51,719 nt of DNA from Candidatus Thalassarchaeum betae (lineage in GTDB: Archaea > Thermoplasmatota > Poseidoniia > Poseidoniales > Thalassarchaeaceae), in contig PSPG01000004.1 in assembly GCA_003193925.1 (NCBI GenBank), positions 1 through 51,719 of the forward strand, written 5' to 3'. A program made the translations under genes and the position numbers. This document shows, one piece after another, positions 8,191-18,500 of this stretch. The notes beneath the pieces were generated by a model, which did no database searches, had not been told where the DNA came from, and saw only the letters and a program-made list of their open reading frames with translations. Each line of letters opens with the position of its first letter. Position 1 is the stretch's first letter.

Positions 8191-8979
8191 GTGGCCGTCG
8201 AGTTGTGGCAAACACAGGTGGCCTTCGCGATTGGGCTTCTGGGGGTGTACATCGGCTGGAGGGGCGTCATTTCCAAGATGACGGGCTTTTATGACGTCGC
8301 TGGCGCTGTCAAGTACCTTCTCTATGGCTTGGTTTCGGGCATGCTCCTAGCAATGGCTGTCGACCGGATTATACTCCCTGCAGTCATACTGTCTTCCCTG
8401 AACATCATCAGCGTGAGCCTCGTGGCTCTGTTGATAGGAGCTGCTGAGACCGCATTCGTGATGTTTCTCATGGCTAGGCCGAGAGTGGTCGCTCTGAGGG
8501 GCTCCCCTCCATATGGTTGGGCTCTGGGCCTCGGAATCGGCTCCATGCAGGCGTGCGTGCTCATAGTGAGGCTGTTTGACACGGAGTTGGCATACTCGGA
8601 ATACTCTGGCCTGAATCCATTCAGTTTGCTCCTGGCCTTCGCCATATCGATCACATCCAGCCTAGGCCATGCGCTCCCGGCCTCTTGGCAGGGTGCGAAG
8701 GTGCTGGAAGGTAGCAGAATGCGCCCCTTCTTTCTGTCCTCGATGGCTAGAGGGGCATTGACGGTGTGCTTGGTCCTCTCCTTATTCGAGCCATTGGTGC
8801 TGCTAGCAGCCGTACCCGCTATCGCATTGGCGTGGGGTCCTGCACAGAGGTCATGGCTCCCCTCCGGCATGACTCCAGCAGCCAAGCAGGCCTTTCGACG
8901 CACTACGCGGCAGTCCGACAAGCACAGGAAGGCCTCGGAAGCGAGAGTCAAGGGCACCCGGATCGACAACGAGGAGTGA
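8191..8979 (+). CDS. Polytopic membrane protein, distantly PrsW/YhfC-like
   Basis: I do not recognise a named family with certainty. The 262-residue protein has about seven hydrophobic helices and a basic C-terminal tail rich in Lys/Arg. Three elements recall the PrsW/YhfC group of intramembrane metalloproteases: a membrane Glu in LIGAAETAFVMFL, then YGWALGLGIGSMQ, then a helix containing SSLGHALPASWQG. The usual double Glu and the second Glu are not obvious, so it could be a degenerate or non-proteolytic relative. The start GTG 8191 is the first in-frame start after the probable promoter. It is divergent from srp54 and precedes trkA by about 100 bp. Confidence 0.55.
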   Translation: MAVELWQTQVAFAIGLLGVYIGWRGVISKMTGFYDVAGAVKYLLYGLVSGMLLAMAVDRIILPAVILSSLNIISVSLVALLIGAAETAFVMFLMARPRVVALRGSPPYGWALGLGIGSMQACVLIVRLFDTELAYSEYSGLNPFSLLLAFAISITSSLGHALPASWQGAKVLEGSRMRPFFLSSMARGALTVCLVLSLFEPLVLLAAVPAIALAWGPAQRSWLPSGMTPAAKQAFRRTTRQSDKHRKASEARVKGTRIDNEE

Positions 8980-9045
8980 GATCATACTATTGAATCAGCC
9001 TCCTGCTCTGCGTTTCGCAGGTTATCGGACATGCTGATGGCGCAG

Positions 9046-9053
9046 TATTATAG
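9046..9053 (+). promoter_or_regulatory. TATA-like box for trkA-trkH
   Basis: TATTATAG lies 27 bp upstream of the trkA ATG at 9080, the spacing expected for a leaderless archaeal transcript. It also supports ATG 9080 over the in-frame TTG at 9071. Confidence 0.5.
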
Positions 9054-9079
9054 CCACCCCGCTGAGGCAGTTGGTACGT

Positions 9080-10498
9080 ATGCGCGTGATAATCGCAGGC
9101 GCTGGTGAGATCGGTCGTGGCGTGGCCGAAGCTTTGAGGCAGGAGCGCAGAAGCGTCGCCTTGATTGACCCTGACCCTACGGCCATCAACCAGTCCCAGA
9201 TGCTCGATTGCTTGCTGGTCACCGGTAGCGTTCTCTCCCGTGATTCTCTTCTCAGGGCCGGGATTAGCGACGCGGAGATTGTCGTGTTGGCCACCAACGA
9301 CGACGAGACTAATCTGCTAGGATGTGCATTCGCGAAGCGCGTCTACAGCGAGCAGATCGGCGAGAGGACTGCTTCGGGCCTGACCACCATAGCCAAAATA
9401 CGGAATCCGGCGATTTTGGATCCCTCTCGAGGTGCCGGACCCTTGGAGAGTTGGTCGAGAGCCGATCACATAGTCTGTGCCTCCGACGAGATCGTGGAAC
9501 AGCTGGCCGCTGGACTGCTCGCACCTTCGATAGACGAGATCCTTCCCCTCGGAGACACCTCTTGGATAGCCGTGGCTGAGGTCATGCCCGGCTCCCCACT
9601 CATCGGGACGAAGACCGGTTACGTCGGCGATATATTCGTCGGCATCCCGTCCATCTATGCCCTCAGGGTCGAAGGCGAGAAGGGACGCATCGCAACTGGC
9701 TCGGAAATCATCCAAGAGGGGCAGATTCTGGTCTTCGTCTCTAAGTCGACAGATCAGTTCCCGCAGATAACCAGGGCTGTCGGCAAGAAGGACGACGACT
9801 TCCCCGAGAATGCCCAAGTGGCGATCTTCGGGGCCAGCCAGTTCGGCTCCAGACTCGCTAGCCACTATCTCTCCAAGGGCTCTAACGTCATCGTCATCGA
9901 ACCCGATTTAGACGCAGCAAACGAATTGGTGGGTTCGTCGGTTGGCAATAGCAAGAGGCTGGATGTCATTCACGGGGACCCGCAGGACGAGGAGTTGTTG
10001 CGAGAACTCGGAATCGACCAGCACGACATCGCCGTGGCAGCGCTGGATGACGATAACCTGAACATCGCCATCTCGATGCGTGCCAAGGACAAGGGAGTGC
10101 CCCGAACCGGCCTACTGCTCAAGGACAGAGCGTTGGTCGAAGCCGTTCACAGGATCGGCATGACAAGGCCAGTCAGCCGCAGGCTCGTCACCGTGACATC
10201 GATACTGAAGTCAATCCACATGAATGTACCCGGGACCTATCAGGTCATCCCCCCCATCCCCGCTATCATCTCAATCTCCGCCGAAGTAAATTCAGAGCAC
10301 CCCTTCTCCGGGAAGTCTGTCAAGGACGTTGAGAGAAAACTCGGTGCCAGGGTCGTGATGGTGGAGAGGTTCGACGAGTCTGGCTCTGTTATAGTACTCA
10401 ACCCCAATACAGTCGACAGAATCGAAGCGAGTGACAGAATCTACCTCTTCCTTGCCAAAGACGACCTGAAGAAGGTAGAGAGGGCACTGGAGAACTGA
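9080..10498 (+). CDS. trkA: Trk potassium uptake system, NAD-binding regulatory subunit TrkA
   Basis: The 472-residue cytoplasmic protein has the double RCK layout: TrkA-N with the Rossmann motif GAGEIGRGVAEAL at residues 7-19, a TrkA-C domain, a second TrkA-N with FGASQFGSRLASHYL near residue 255, and a second TrkA-C. It binds NAD(H) or nucleotides and gates the membrane subunit TrkH. The start is ATG 9080, after a TATA-like box. The stop is followed two bases later by the ATG of trkH, so the two subunits are co-transcribed. Length and organisation match the full-length, tandem TrkA type rather than the single-RCK KtrA type. Confidence 0.93.
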   Translation: MRVIIAGAGEIGRGVAEALRQERRSVALIDPDPTAINQSQMLDCLLVTGSVLSRDSLLRAGISDAEIVVLATNDDETNLLGCAFAKRVYSEQIGERTASGLTTIAKIRNPAILDPSRGAGPLESWSRADHIVCASDEIVEQLAAGLLAPSIDEILPLGDTSWIAVAEVMPGSPLIGTKTGYVGDIFVGIPSIYALRVEGEKGRIATGSEIIQEGQILVFVSKSTDQFPQITRAVGKKDDDFPENAQVAIFGASQFGSRLASHYLSKGSNVIVIEPDLDAANELVGSSVGNSKRLDVIHGDPQDEELLRELGIDQHDIAVAALDDDNLNIAISMRAKDKGVPRTGLLLKDRALVEAVHRIGMTRPVSRRLVTVTSILKSIHMNVPGTYQVIPPIPAIISISAEVNSEHPFSGKSVKDVERKLGARVVMVERFDESGSVIVLNPNTVDRIEASDRIYLFLAKDDLKKVERALEN

Positions 10499-10500
10499 AG

Positions 10501-12084
10501 ATGCGCTGGGACGTTGTCGGTCTCGTACTGGGATGGACGATTCGACTGATTGCCCTACCTCTTCTCGTCGTTGCCACCTACAGTAGCTATCTTGAGGCCG
10601 AGGGCGTCGAATACGCCGCCAAGACCTACCTCCCCTCTTTTGCCCTAGCTCTTATCATAGGCCAGTCACTGGTATCCTTAGCCCGGAATAGGGACGCGGC
10701 CAACAGAGTCAGGGACCGCGAGGCCTTCGCCTCTGTCGCTCTGGGCTGGATCCCGGTTGTCGCCGTCGGCGCTCTGCCCTACTGGCTGGGCGGCATGTTC
10801 TACGGCCCCTTGGAGCTTATGGCGGGTGAAGCGACCTTCCTGGAGATCCTCCGCGGCTTGCTGCACTCGTGGTTCGAGTCCATGTCTGGCTTCACCACCA
10901 CGGGAGCCAGTGTGATCGACCCACTGACCAGTCCAGTCTGCACCGAGTTAGTGGACGATTGCATCGGGAGCCAGAATCGTAGCCTGATCCTATGGCGTTC
11001 CATGACCCAATGGCTCGGCGGAATGGGAGTGATAATGCTTGGACTGCTCATTCTGTCTCGTGTCCTCGGCGGGGGGATGTCCCTTGCCAGGGCTGAGCTG
11101 ACAGGCCCTTCCCTGTCCCGTCTGGGCCCGACCCTGCAGTGGACTGCTCGGCGTCTGTGGATGATCTACGTGGTGCTCACCGTCTTGGAGATGGGACTTC
11201 TCCACTTCCTAGGCGGCATGGGCGTCTTCGATGCGGTCAATTACTCACTGACCACAATGCCCTCGGGAGGATTCGGCACCTCAGATGGCGGAATCATGGG
11301 ATTCGAATCCGCTAGGATCGAAGTCATACTGATGGTCTTCATGTTGTTGACCTGCATCAATTTCAGCCTCCTTCACCTCGTTCTGGCTGGACGGTCCAAG
11401 GATGCCTTGAAGGATGAGGAGCTTCGCACCTACCTGCTGATTCTGTTCGTTGCATGGCTCGCTATGGCATTCAACCTGTATAGGGCGGGCACGAACGGGG
11501 GTACTGAGGAAATGGCTCCCCTCGTGGCTATCAGGCAGGCTTTATTCCAAGCCATATCGATTTCAAGCACCGGCTACTCCAGCGCTGACTTCACCACTTG
11601 GCCGGTATTCAGCCAGTTCGTCCTCCTGCTGCTGATGATAATCGGTGCCTCCGCTGGTTCTACAGGTGGGGGTCTCAAGGTGCTTCGAATCAGGATAGCC
11701 TTCGAGTTGGCTAAGAGGGAGGTGCTGAAGATCATCCAACCTCGCCAAGTCATTGCGATTCGCTTCAACCAGCAGGTCATAGAGGAGAGGAAGATCTGGA
11801 TAGTCCTCGGAATGCTCAGTTCGTGGATGGTTCTGGTGACGGCCTCGATGCTGGCCATCTCATTCCTCGAGCCCTCTCTCGAGATGACCGACGTTTTGTC
11901 CATCTCCATATCCCTGCTGGGTAACACCGGTCCAGCCCTAGGGGCCTTCGGCCCCACGGGCACATGGGCCACTCTGAGCGAGCCCAGTATGATAATCGCC
12001 ACGATGCTGATGTGGCTAGGCCGTCTCGAGCTGCTGACAGTATTGGTCCTGCTCCACCCTAGGACATGGTCCGGTTCTAAGTGA
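10501..12084 (+). CDS. trkH: Trk potassium uptake system membrane subunit TrkH
   Basis: This 527-residue integral membrane protein is the potassium-conducting subunit. Four pore-loop signatures with the selectivity glycines can be seen in order: SGFTTTGASV, TTMPSGGFGTSDG, ISSTGYSSADF and LLGNTGPALG. The surrounding helices give the four M1-P-M2 repeats plus two extra N-terminal helices, and the length matches the TrkH/KtrB superfamily. Gene order trkA-trkH with a two-base gap supports the pairing. The stop codon directly abuts the rfcL stop on the opposite strand. Confidence 0.94.
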   Translation: MRWDVVGLVLGWTIRLIALPLLVVATYSSYLEAEGVEYAAKTYLPSFALALIIGQSLVSLARNRDAANRVRDREAFASVALGWIPVVAVGALPYWLGGMFYGPLELMAGEATFLEILRGLLHSWFESMSGFTTTGASVIDPLTSPVCTELVDDCIGSQNRSLILWRSMTQWLGGMGVIMLGLLILSRVLGGGMSLARAELTGPSLSRLGPTLQWTARRLWMIYVVLTVLEMGLLHFLGGMGVFDAVNYSLTTMPSGGFGTSDGGIMGFESARIEVILMVFMLLTCINFSLLHLVLAGRSKDALKDEELRTYLLILFVAWLAMAFNLYRAGTNGGTEEMAPLVAIRQALFQAISISSTGYSSADFTTWPVFSQFVLLLLMIIGASAGSTGGGLKVLRIRIAFELAKREVLKIIQPRQVIAIRFNQQVIEERKIWIVLGMLSSWMVLVTASMLAISFLEPSLEMTDVLSISISLLGNTGPALGAFGPTGTWATLSEPSMIIATMLMWLGRLELLTVLVLLHPRTWSGSK

Positions 12085-13605
12085 TCAGAAGGAGTCCAGG
12101 GAGGACTGCGCGCCGCTCAGTCCTTCCCCACCTGAGTTCGCGTCCGGCTCCTGCGTGTCTGACAGCTCATCAATCTGCAACCCTTGCCCTTCATTCTCCT
12201 CGAATGCCGCGAGGATTTTCTTGGCTTCCCTCCTGCTTCTTGGGATGCCATGCATGGCGAGGTGGTCCTCTCCTCTCAGTCCCAGGTGTTTGGCGACTGC
12301 GAACTCGTCAGGGTCCCCGCCCAGGGTCGAGTCGTGTACGGCCAGTAGGTTGGGCCAGAGGTCCTCCCTGATGGATGCCTTGCTAGTCCCGAGGTCGTCG
12401 GATAGATGCTCGACCACAGTACTCGTCCGCCATGCCTCTGCACCTATGCGAAGGAAGTCAGGGTAAGCTAGGAAAGGATCTGTCCCGGTGTCGATGGGAG
12501 CATGGGCGACGGCTGCTTGAGCAGACAGTGCCGAGCCCCAGTACCAGGATCTGAAGGCTCTGTTGGTGAATTTGGTGGCTAGTGATCTGTCGGCCTTGCA
12601 CATGGCCGGGCTGATGGCTGCGAGTACGTCCGAATCGAACAGGGTCTGGTTGTTCCACGCGAACCAGGCAATCATCTCGTCAGGATTCTTGTCCGATGCC
12701 ATCAGGATACGCCCCGCTTGCTTACCGGACCGGCTATTGTAGACGTCACGTAGGGCCCTGAACACATCGATCTGCGAATCTCTTCTAGCCACTGCAGCCA
12801 GATCCTCAACAGCCGATATTCCGATGTGTCCCTCACTGAGTACGCATACTGCCTGCAGGTCCCTCACCAAGGCCCGCAAATCCCCCGGATTGCCGTCTAT
12901 TAGGGCTTCTAGGGCCTCTGGGTCCATGTTCCTGCCCTCGGCATCGAGGACCCGGTGCGCGACGCGCCTGAGGTGCAGTTTCCCAACCCTACTGAAGTTG
13001 ACTAACTCAGCCAGCCTTAGGAGCCTGTCCCTGTTCCTCCTCCAGCTCCTGCCTCGGCCCCACAGCCTCATCGGGTCATTGCAGGTCATGATGACGGGCT
13101 GCTGGGTAAGATTAAGCAGATTCAGCAGTTCTGCTTTCCCGCCCGAATCCCCCTTGAGCACAAGGGCGTCTTCCTCGAGATTCATCACGTTGTCCACTCT
13201 TTCGTCGGAGATCTTGGCGAAGCCACCGCTCAGATGGTCGACTTCATCGAGCAAGATCAGAGTCCTGCCACTGGGAATCCCGTCCCCGGAGAACTGGTCG
13301 AGCGAGATGTGCTGGGAGCCCTGTGTTGCAGATCTCCTGATAGCAGCCGCGTTCCTCTCCCCGGAAGCGTTCAGCTCTATCATCGTCCAGCCTCTCTCGA
13401 GGGCTGCTGCTCGAGCCAGTGTTGTCTTGCCGACTCCGGATGGGCCGGAGAGCAGTAATCCGCGCTTCTCAGGAGGTTTGCCGCCCTCCCATTGATCGAG
13501 CCAGTGCCTGATCTTCCTGAGCTTTGATTCGTTGCCCTCCATCAGGCCCAGGGTCTCTGGACGGTGCCTCTCGGTCCAATCTTCTGGCTCTCGCTGTCCT
13601 ACCAC
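12085..13605 (-). CDS. rfcL: Replication factor C large subunit (clamp loader)
   Basis: RFC-L with RFC-S loads the PCNA sliding clamp on DNA. The 506-residue protein starts with the typical WTERHRPETL (RFC box I), then Walker A GPSGVGKTTLA at about residues 54-64, Walker B LILLDEVDHLSGG and the sensor 1 stretch PVIMTCNDP. A helical collar follows. The last seven residues, QSSLDSF, form a PCNA-interacting peptide (QxxLxxF), as expected for archaeal RFC-L. The start is GTG 13605. It follows glyS by 38 bp on the same strand, so an operon is likely. Confidence 0.94.
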   Translation of the reverse strand: MVGQREPEDWTERHRPETLGLMEGNESKLRKIRHWLDQWEGGKPPEKRGLLLSGPSGVGKTTLARAAALERGWTMIELNASGERNAAAIRRSATQGSQHISLDQFSGDGIPSGRTLILLDEVDHLSGGFAKISDERVDNVMNLEEDALVLKGDSGGKAELLNLLNLTQQPVIMTCNDPMRLWGRGRSWRRNRDRLLRLAELVNFSRVGKLHLRRVAHRVLDAEGRNMDPEALEALIDGNPGDLRALVRDLQAVCVLSEGHIGISAVEDLAAVARRDSQIDVFRALRDVYNSRSGKQAGRILMASDKNPDEMIAWFAWNNQTLFDSDVLAAISPAMCKADRSLATKFTNRAFRSWYWGSALSAQAAVAHAPIDTGTDPFLAYPDFLRIGAEAWRTSTVVEHLSDDLGTSKASIREDLWPNLLAVHDSTLGGDPDEFAVAKHLGLRGEDHLAMHGIPRSRREAKKILAAFEENEGQGLQIDELSDTQEPDANSGGEGLSGAQSSLDSF

Positions 13606-13643
13606 GGTAGAGGGTCGTAACGAGGCCCCATGAAGATTGGCTG

Positions 13644-15356
13644 TCAGAACAGCGAGGAGACCTCACCCGAAGCGAGTCTGGACAGCACTTCATCTACCGA
13701 CGCCCTGATCTGTTCCTGGTCATCCCTGCGCCTCACAGTCACGGTTCCGTCCTCTAAGGTCGTGTGATCCACCGTGATTGCCCAGGGGACCCCAATCTCG
13801 TCCACCCTAGCGTAGCGTCTGCCTATCGACTTGCTAGAGTCAATCTCGCCCCTCACTCCGGGCATCGAGTTCACACTGGCCCACATCTGCCTCGCGATAT
13901 CCCCCATACCGTCCTTGTCGAACAACGGGAGTATCGCTATGTCGAACGGCGCTACTGTCTGGTCGAGGCTCATTATGCTGTACTCCCCTCCCTCCTTCTC
14001 CGTCTCGGTGAATCCGTGGTCGAGGATGTGCCAGATGATTCGGTCGATTCCGAATGCCGGTTCGATGACGTGAGGGGTGAACCACTCTCCGTGCACGGTT
14101 ACTTCCTCGGCTCTCCTAGTGACCATCTCGTTGGTGATCTCGACGCTCGATGCGTCAGCGAGCGAGAGTGTGAAGGGGGTTGAATCGGGAATCTCGCTCA
14201 GTTCCTTCAGAGCGTCCATCACAGCACCAGCCTCATCCTTGAAGACGGGTCCAATCACCGCGCCGATCGGGGCGAGCACGTCTTTGATTTCGGTGCGTGG
14301 TTCGGGATATTGACGCCACCCTCGAAGCAGCTTGGATCCGGAGTGCTGCTCGTGTGAGAGCAGGTCGTGGCAGGTCCGATTCGCTATTCCCACACATTCC
14401 ACCCAGCCGTACTCGCCATGCAGCTCGCAATCCCAGCAGTCATCCGCATAATGCGCCATTTCGGTGCCTGCGTGCTGGCGAAACCTGATACGAGTGGAGT
14501 CGATACCCACTCCAATTAGGAAGTCCCAGGTCCTAGCAAGGAACCAAGCGACGGTGGGGTGTCGGACTATGCCGGAACTGAGGGCCTCGGAGAAGGTCAT
14601 TGCGTGCATTCCGGGATGTGATCCGTCTGGATCCGGAACAAAAGAGACACTTTCCCCCCACGCGCTCAAGTCCGGGCATGGCGGCTCCTCGGGGTCGATG
14701 AAGTACTCGAGCTCAGCCATGTTGAACTCACGGAGCCGAATCATGCCTTGTCGGGGGCTGATTTCGTTTCGGTATCCCTTGCCGGTCTGGATAGCTCCGA
14801 AAGGCAGTCTCTGCCTGAAGTGCCTGAACAGGACGGGGTAGAGCATGAACATGCCCTGCGCAGTCTCAGGCCTCATGTAAGCGACCCTGGCCCCCTTCAT
14901 GGCCCCTATCCTCGTACTGAACATGAGGTTCATCATTCTGACATCGGACCATTTGCTCTCCGAACAGGTAGGGCACTTCACACCCGCGTCGAGGATGGCA
15001 TTGATTGCATCCGCATCCAAGGAGTCCGGGTCCTCGTGCCGGCCATCGGCTAGGTGGTCAGCCCTGAACGCGCTGCCGCAGCCACCGCACTCGGCCATTA
15101 GGTCGTTAAATTCGCTGACGTGGCCGCTGGCCACTAGGATAGGTTCGGGGGTGATGGTCGGAGAGTCAATCTCGACTATGTCTCCGTGACTGGTCCAGTG
15201 GTCAATCCATTTGTCCATAACTCGGCGTAGGATATGGGCTCCAACTGGACCGTAGTCAATCAGCCCGGAAACGCCGCCGTATATCTCAAAGGACGGGAGC
15301 ACTATGCCTCGACGCCTGAGTATTGACGTCAGCCTGTCAACTCTCCTACCGCTCAT
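13644..15356 (-). CDS. glyS: Glycyl-tRNA synthetase (archaeal/eukaryotic type)
   Basis: The 570-residue class II enzyme charges tRNA-Gly. The start region RRGIVLPSFEIYGGVSGLIDYGPVG is the diagnostic GlyRS motif 1 area. Two CxxC pairs follow (CGGCGSAF near residue 90 and CPTCSESKW near residue 130), a probable zinc site. MRPETAQGMF and FRNEISPRQGMIRLREF (motif 2, read here as YRNEISPRQG) are intact, and motif 3 lies near FGIDRIIW. A C-terminal anticodon-binding domain follows. The start is ATG 15356. About 200 bp of non-coding DNA separates it from the divergent lhr gene. Confidence 0.96.
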   Translation of the reverse strand: MSGRRVDRLTSILRRRGIVLPSFEIYGGVSGLIDYGPVGAHILRRVMDKWIDHWTSHGDIVEIDSPTITPEPILVASGHVSEFNDLMAECGGCGSAFRADHLADGRHEDPDSLDADAINAILDAGVKCPTCSESKWSDVRMMNLMFSTRIGAMKGARVAYMRPETAQGMFMLYPVLFRHFRQRLPFGAIQTGKGYRNEISPRQGMIRLREFNMAELEYFIDPEEPPCPDLSAWGESVSFVPDPDGSHPGMHAMTFSEALSSGIVRHPTVAWFLARTWDFLIGVGIDSTRIRFRQHAGTEMAHYADDCWDCELHGEYGWVECVGIANRTCHDLLSHEQHSGSKLLRGWRQYPEPRTEIKDVLAPIGAVIGPVFKDEAGAVMDALKELSEIPDSTPFTLSLADASSVEITNEMVTRRAEEVTVHGEWFTPHVIEPAFGIDRIIWHILDHGFTETEKEGGEYSIMSLDQTVAPFDIAILPLFDKDGMGDIARQMWASVNSMPGVRGEIDSSKSIGRRYARVDEIGVPWAITVDHTTLEDGTVTVRRRDDQEQIRASVDEVLSRLASGEVSSLF

Positions 15357-15470
15357 GTAACGGCACTTCGACCCTGCATACCGCCTTTCAAGCCATCCTC
15401 ACAAAGCGATTACAGAGAGCGATTCAATTGATGCCCGAATATCGTCGAAGCACCGATTATCGATAATTGG

Positions 15471-15487
15471 CAGGCCCTACGGGCCTG
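15471..15487. other. Small perfect hairpin in the glyS-lhr intergenic region
   Basis: CAGGCCC at 15471-15477 pairs with GGGCCTG at 15481-15487 around a TAC loop, 70 bp upstream of the lhr ATG. The remainder of the roughly 200-bp gap (15357-15557) is AT-richer, with possible TATA-like CATTTACG near 15508-15516. I see no tRNA or other RNA gene in it. The hairpin could be an operator or part of an upstream transcript; nothing proves a role. Confidence 0.4.
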
Positions 15488-15557
15488 TTTACCCACTGGA
15501 TGGAGAAGCATTCATTTACGGCATGGAGTCCCTTTCTTCCGTAGGATATGCGAAAAA

Positions 15558-18500
15558 ATGCCTGAAATAGAATACATAGAGGATAGGATGGAGACACAAG
15601 AGCTCCTCGACATCCTGTCTCCTCCTGTTCGAAATTGGTTCGTCGACAAGTTCCCCGACTTCACCGAGCCGCAGAAGATCGCCATCCCACGGATTCTGAA
15701 CGGCGAGCACCTTCTACTATGCTCTCCCACTGGCTCGGGAAAGACCCTCACTGCCTTCCTGACTATAATCGACGACCTCGTTCGACGCTCGCTGGACGAC
15801 ACTCTGCCCGATACCGTGCAATGCGTCTACATATCTCCGATCAAGGCCCTGGCGAATGACATACAGAAGAACCTGATTGGCCCTCTGACTGAGATCAAGG
15901 AACGGTTCCTCCCCAGTCGTGCCAAGGACATAAAAATCGGCTTGAGGACCGGGGACACCCCCCAGAACGAGAGGGAGAAGATGCTCAGGCGCCCCCCTCA
16001 CATACTGATCACGACACCCGAATCCCTCGGTTTGATTCTGGCGTCTAAGCGATGGAGGCCCCATCTCAAGGACCTCAAGTGGATGATTATCGACGAGATG
16101 CACTCGCTCGTCCCAACCAAGAGGGGCACTCTTCTCTCCCTCAGTCTCGCTCTGATGGACACGGTGGTCTCTTCGGAAGTCCAGAGAATCGGGATCAGCG
16201 CCACTATGGAACCTCTCGATGACGTGGCGGAGTTCTTGGTCGCCAGTGACCCAAGAGAGAGCGACAAGGAGCCCCAGAGGATCTCCATAGCCAATGTCTC
16301 GGGGAGTAGAGAGATCGACCTCGACATCATCTTGCCAACCGCTAGGTTTTCCTCCATTCCAATCAAGGAAATCCTCGATCATAACATTGACCGGATCAAG
16401 GAACTCGTCGAGGCTCACACCACCACCCTCGTTTTCGTCAACACAAGGAACATGACTGAGACCGTGGTGCAGAGGCTGAAGATCGCAGGGTTGGAGGGAG
16501 TCGAGGGGCACCATGGCTCGATGGACAAGACCATTCGCCTCGATGTCGAGAGTCGTTTGAAGAACGGCTTACTACGAGCCGTAGTCTCGTCTACCAGCCT
16601 CGAGTTGGGGATAGACATCGGCTCGGTCGACTTGGTAATCCAAGTCGGTTCGCCAGGTTCAATATCAACCGCCTTGCAGAGGCTTGGCCGAGCAAGTCAC
16701 CAAGTGGGCGGGATCCCACGGGCTCGCTTCCTGCCGACCTCGCCTCATGACTTGCTGGAGTTGGTCGCCGTCCAGACTGGCATCCTTCGTGGTTCGATGG
16801 ATCTGCTGAAGTTCCCGGAGAACTGCCTCGACGTGCTCGCTCAGTTCATGATCGGCCTCTCGATAATCAGGGAGTGGGACATCGACGAGGGGTACGAGCT
16901 TGTAACTTCCTCGTGGCCTTATCGCTCCCTGCCCTATGAAGACTACATTGAAGTCCTCGACCTGCTAGATGAGGAACGACGAATCTGGGTTGACTGGGAG
17001 GAAAACAGATTCGGAAAGCGCGGCTTCGCGCAGATGATCTACTACACGAACATCGGCACCATAGCACCTGACAACAACTACCTGGTCTTCACCTCCGATG
17101 GCACTCTCGTCGGTCAACTGTCATCCTCTTTCGTCTCGAGTTTACGCTACGGGGACGTCTTCTTGCTCGGTGGCTCCACTTACCGGGTCTCCAGCGTGAG
17201 AGGCACTAGAGTCAACGTCACCTCTGCCACCGGGTACCGTCCCACTATTCCCTCATGGACCGGAGAGGCGATGAGCAGGACCCATGAGTTGAGTCAGGAG
17301 ATTCTGGAGCTGCTGGGACACGTGGCCCTTCGTCAGCGCTTGGGGGATGACGTAAAGCCTCTACTAACAGATGTGCTGGGCCTCAGTCGACCAGTTGCCA
17401 GCGCACTCTCGGAATTCTTCGAGGAGCACTGCGCTACTACCTTCCAGGTGCCGTCCAGAGACAGGATTCTCGTCGAACAGGTGGAAGCCCCCTTGCCCAC
17501 CTACATCGTCACCACTTGCAGAGGGAGGGCGTTCAACATGGCACTGGGCTACCTTTTCGCGGGAATTGCATCCGCAGATGACGTCATCGTGCACGAACTG
17601 TCTTTTGATGAGAATGGGTTCATGGCGAAGCTCAGCCACGAGGTCGAAGTATCGAGGATTCCTGAGATATTCAGGAATGGGAAGAGTGGAGATACCCTCC
17701 AGAGGTTCTTGATGGACTCTCAATTGTTCACGAAGAGGTTCCGCGAAGTCGCTTCGAGGAGTATGCTCAATCCTCGTAGGATTGGTGGTGACGAAGTCAG
17801 TCCGAAGCAGTTTCAGCAGAAAGCCGAACAAATCATGCAGAAGCATCGTAAGATGGACGACTCCATCATAGTCCGCGAGGTGATGAACGAGATTCTGCAC
17901 ACCGACTTGGACATGGAACAACTGGACGATTTCATCTCGAGGATGGATAGCGAGGACGTCCGGATAGTGCATCGGAAGGTGAAGATGCCATCCCCCCTCG
18001 GCATGACTCTATTCATGTCGTCCTTCGAGGACCTGCTCTCTCTGCGAACACGAGCCTTTCTCATCAAGGACGTTGATCCGGAAATCCTTCGTAGGCTGCT
18101 AGGAGCTCGTTCGCTGGCGACCGACCTCGACGAGGGAAAACTCAACGATTACTACCAGTCCAAGGTCTCCGTCCCCCTTAACGCGAACGCGCTTCTGAAA
18201 CTCATGGACATGGGCGGTGGCTTGGAGCCGACGTTGACTAATCCATTGTACAGTGATAAACTCAGTAACATCGATTTCGATGTAATGCAAGGCTGGGTCT
18301 ATGAACTGGCCGAACGAGGGCTGGTAACCAAGATTCGGAATACCGGGCACAAGCAGATTGATGACAAGTGGTTCTCCATGCGCATGGCCGGCGTCCACGG
18401 TACCTTGGGATGCCTAGCTGTGGCCGGTGCAGCAGAGATGGACGATCTCAGGGAACTCTACACCGGGGGTCTGACCTTTGAGATGGGTATGGACTTCGAG

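Noticed and set aside
15717..16514. A 265-residue frame on the minus strand within lhr
   Set aside because: It lies wholly over the helicase motifs of the plus-strand gene and has no known motif.
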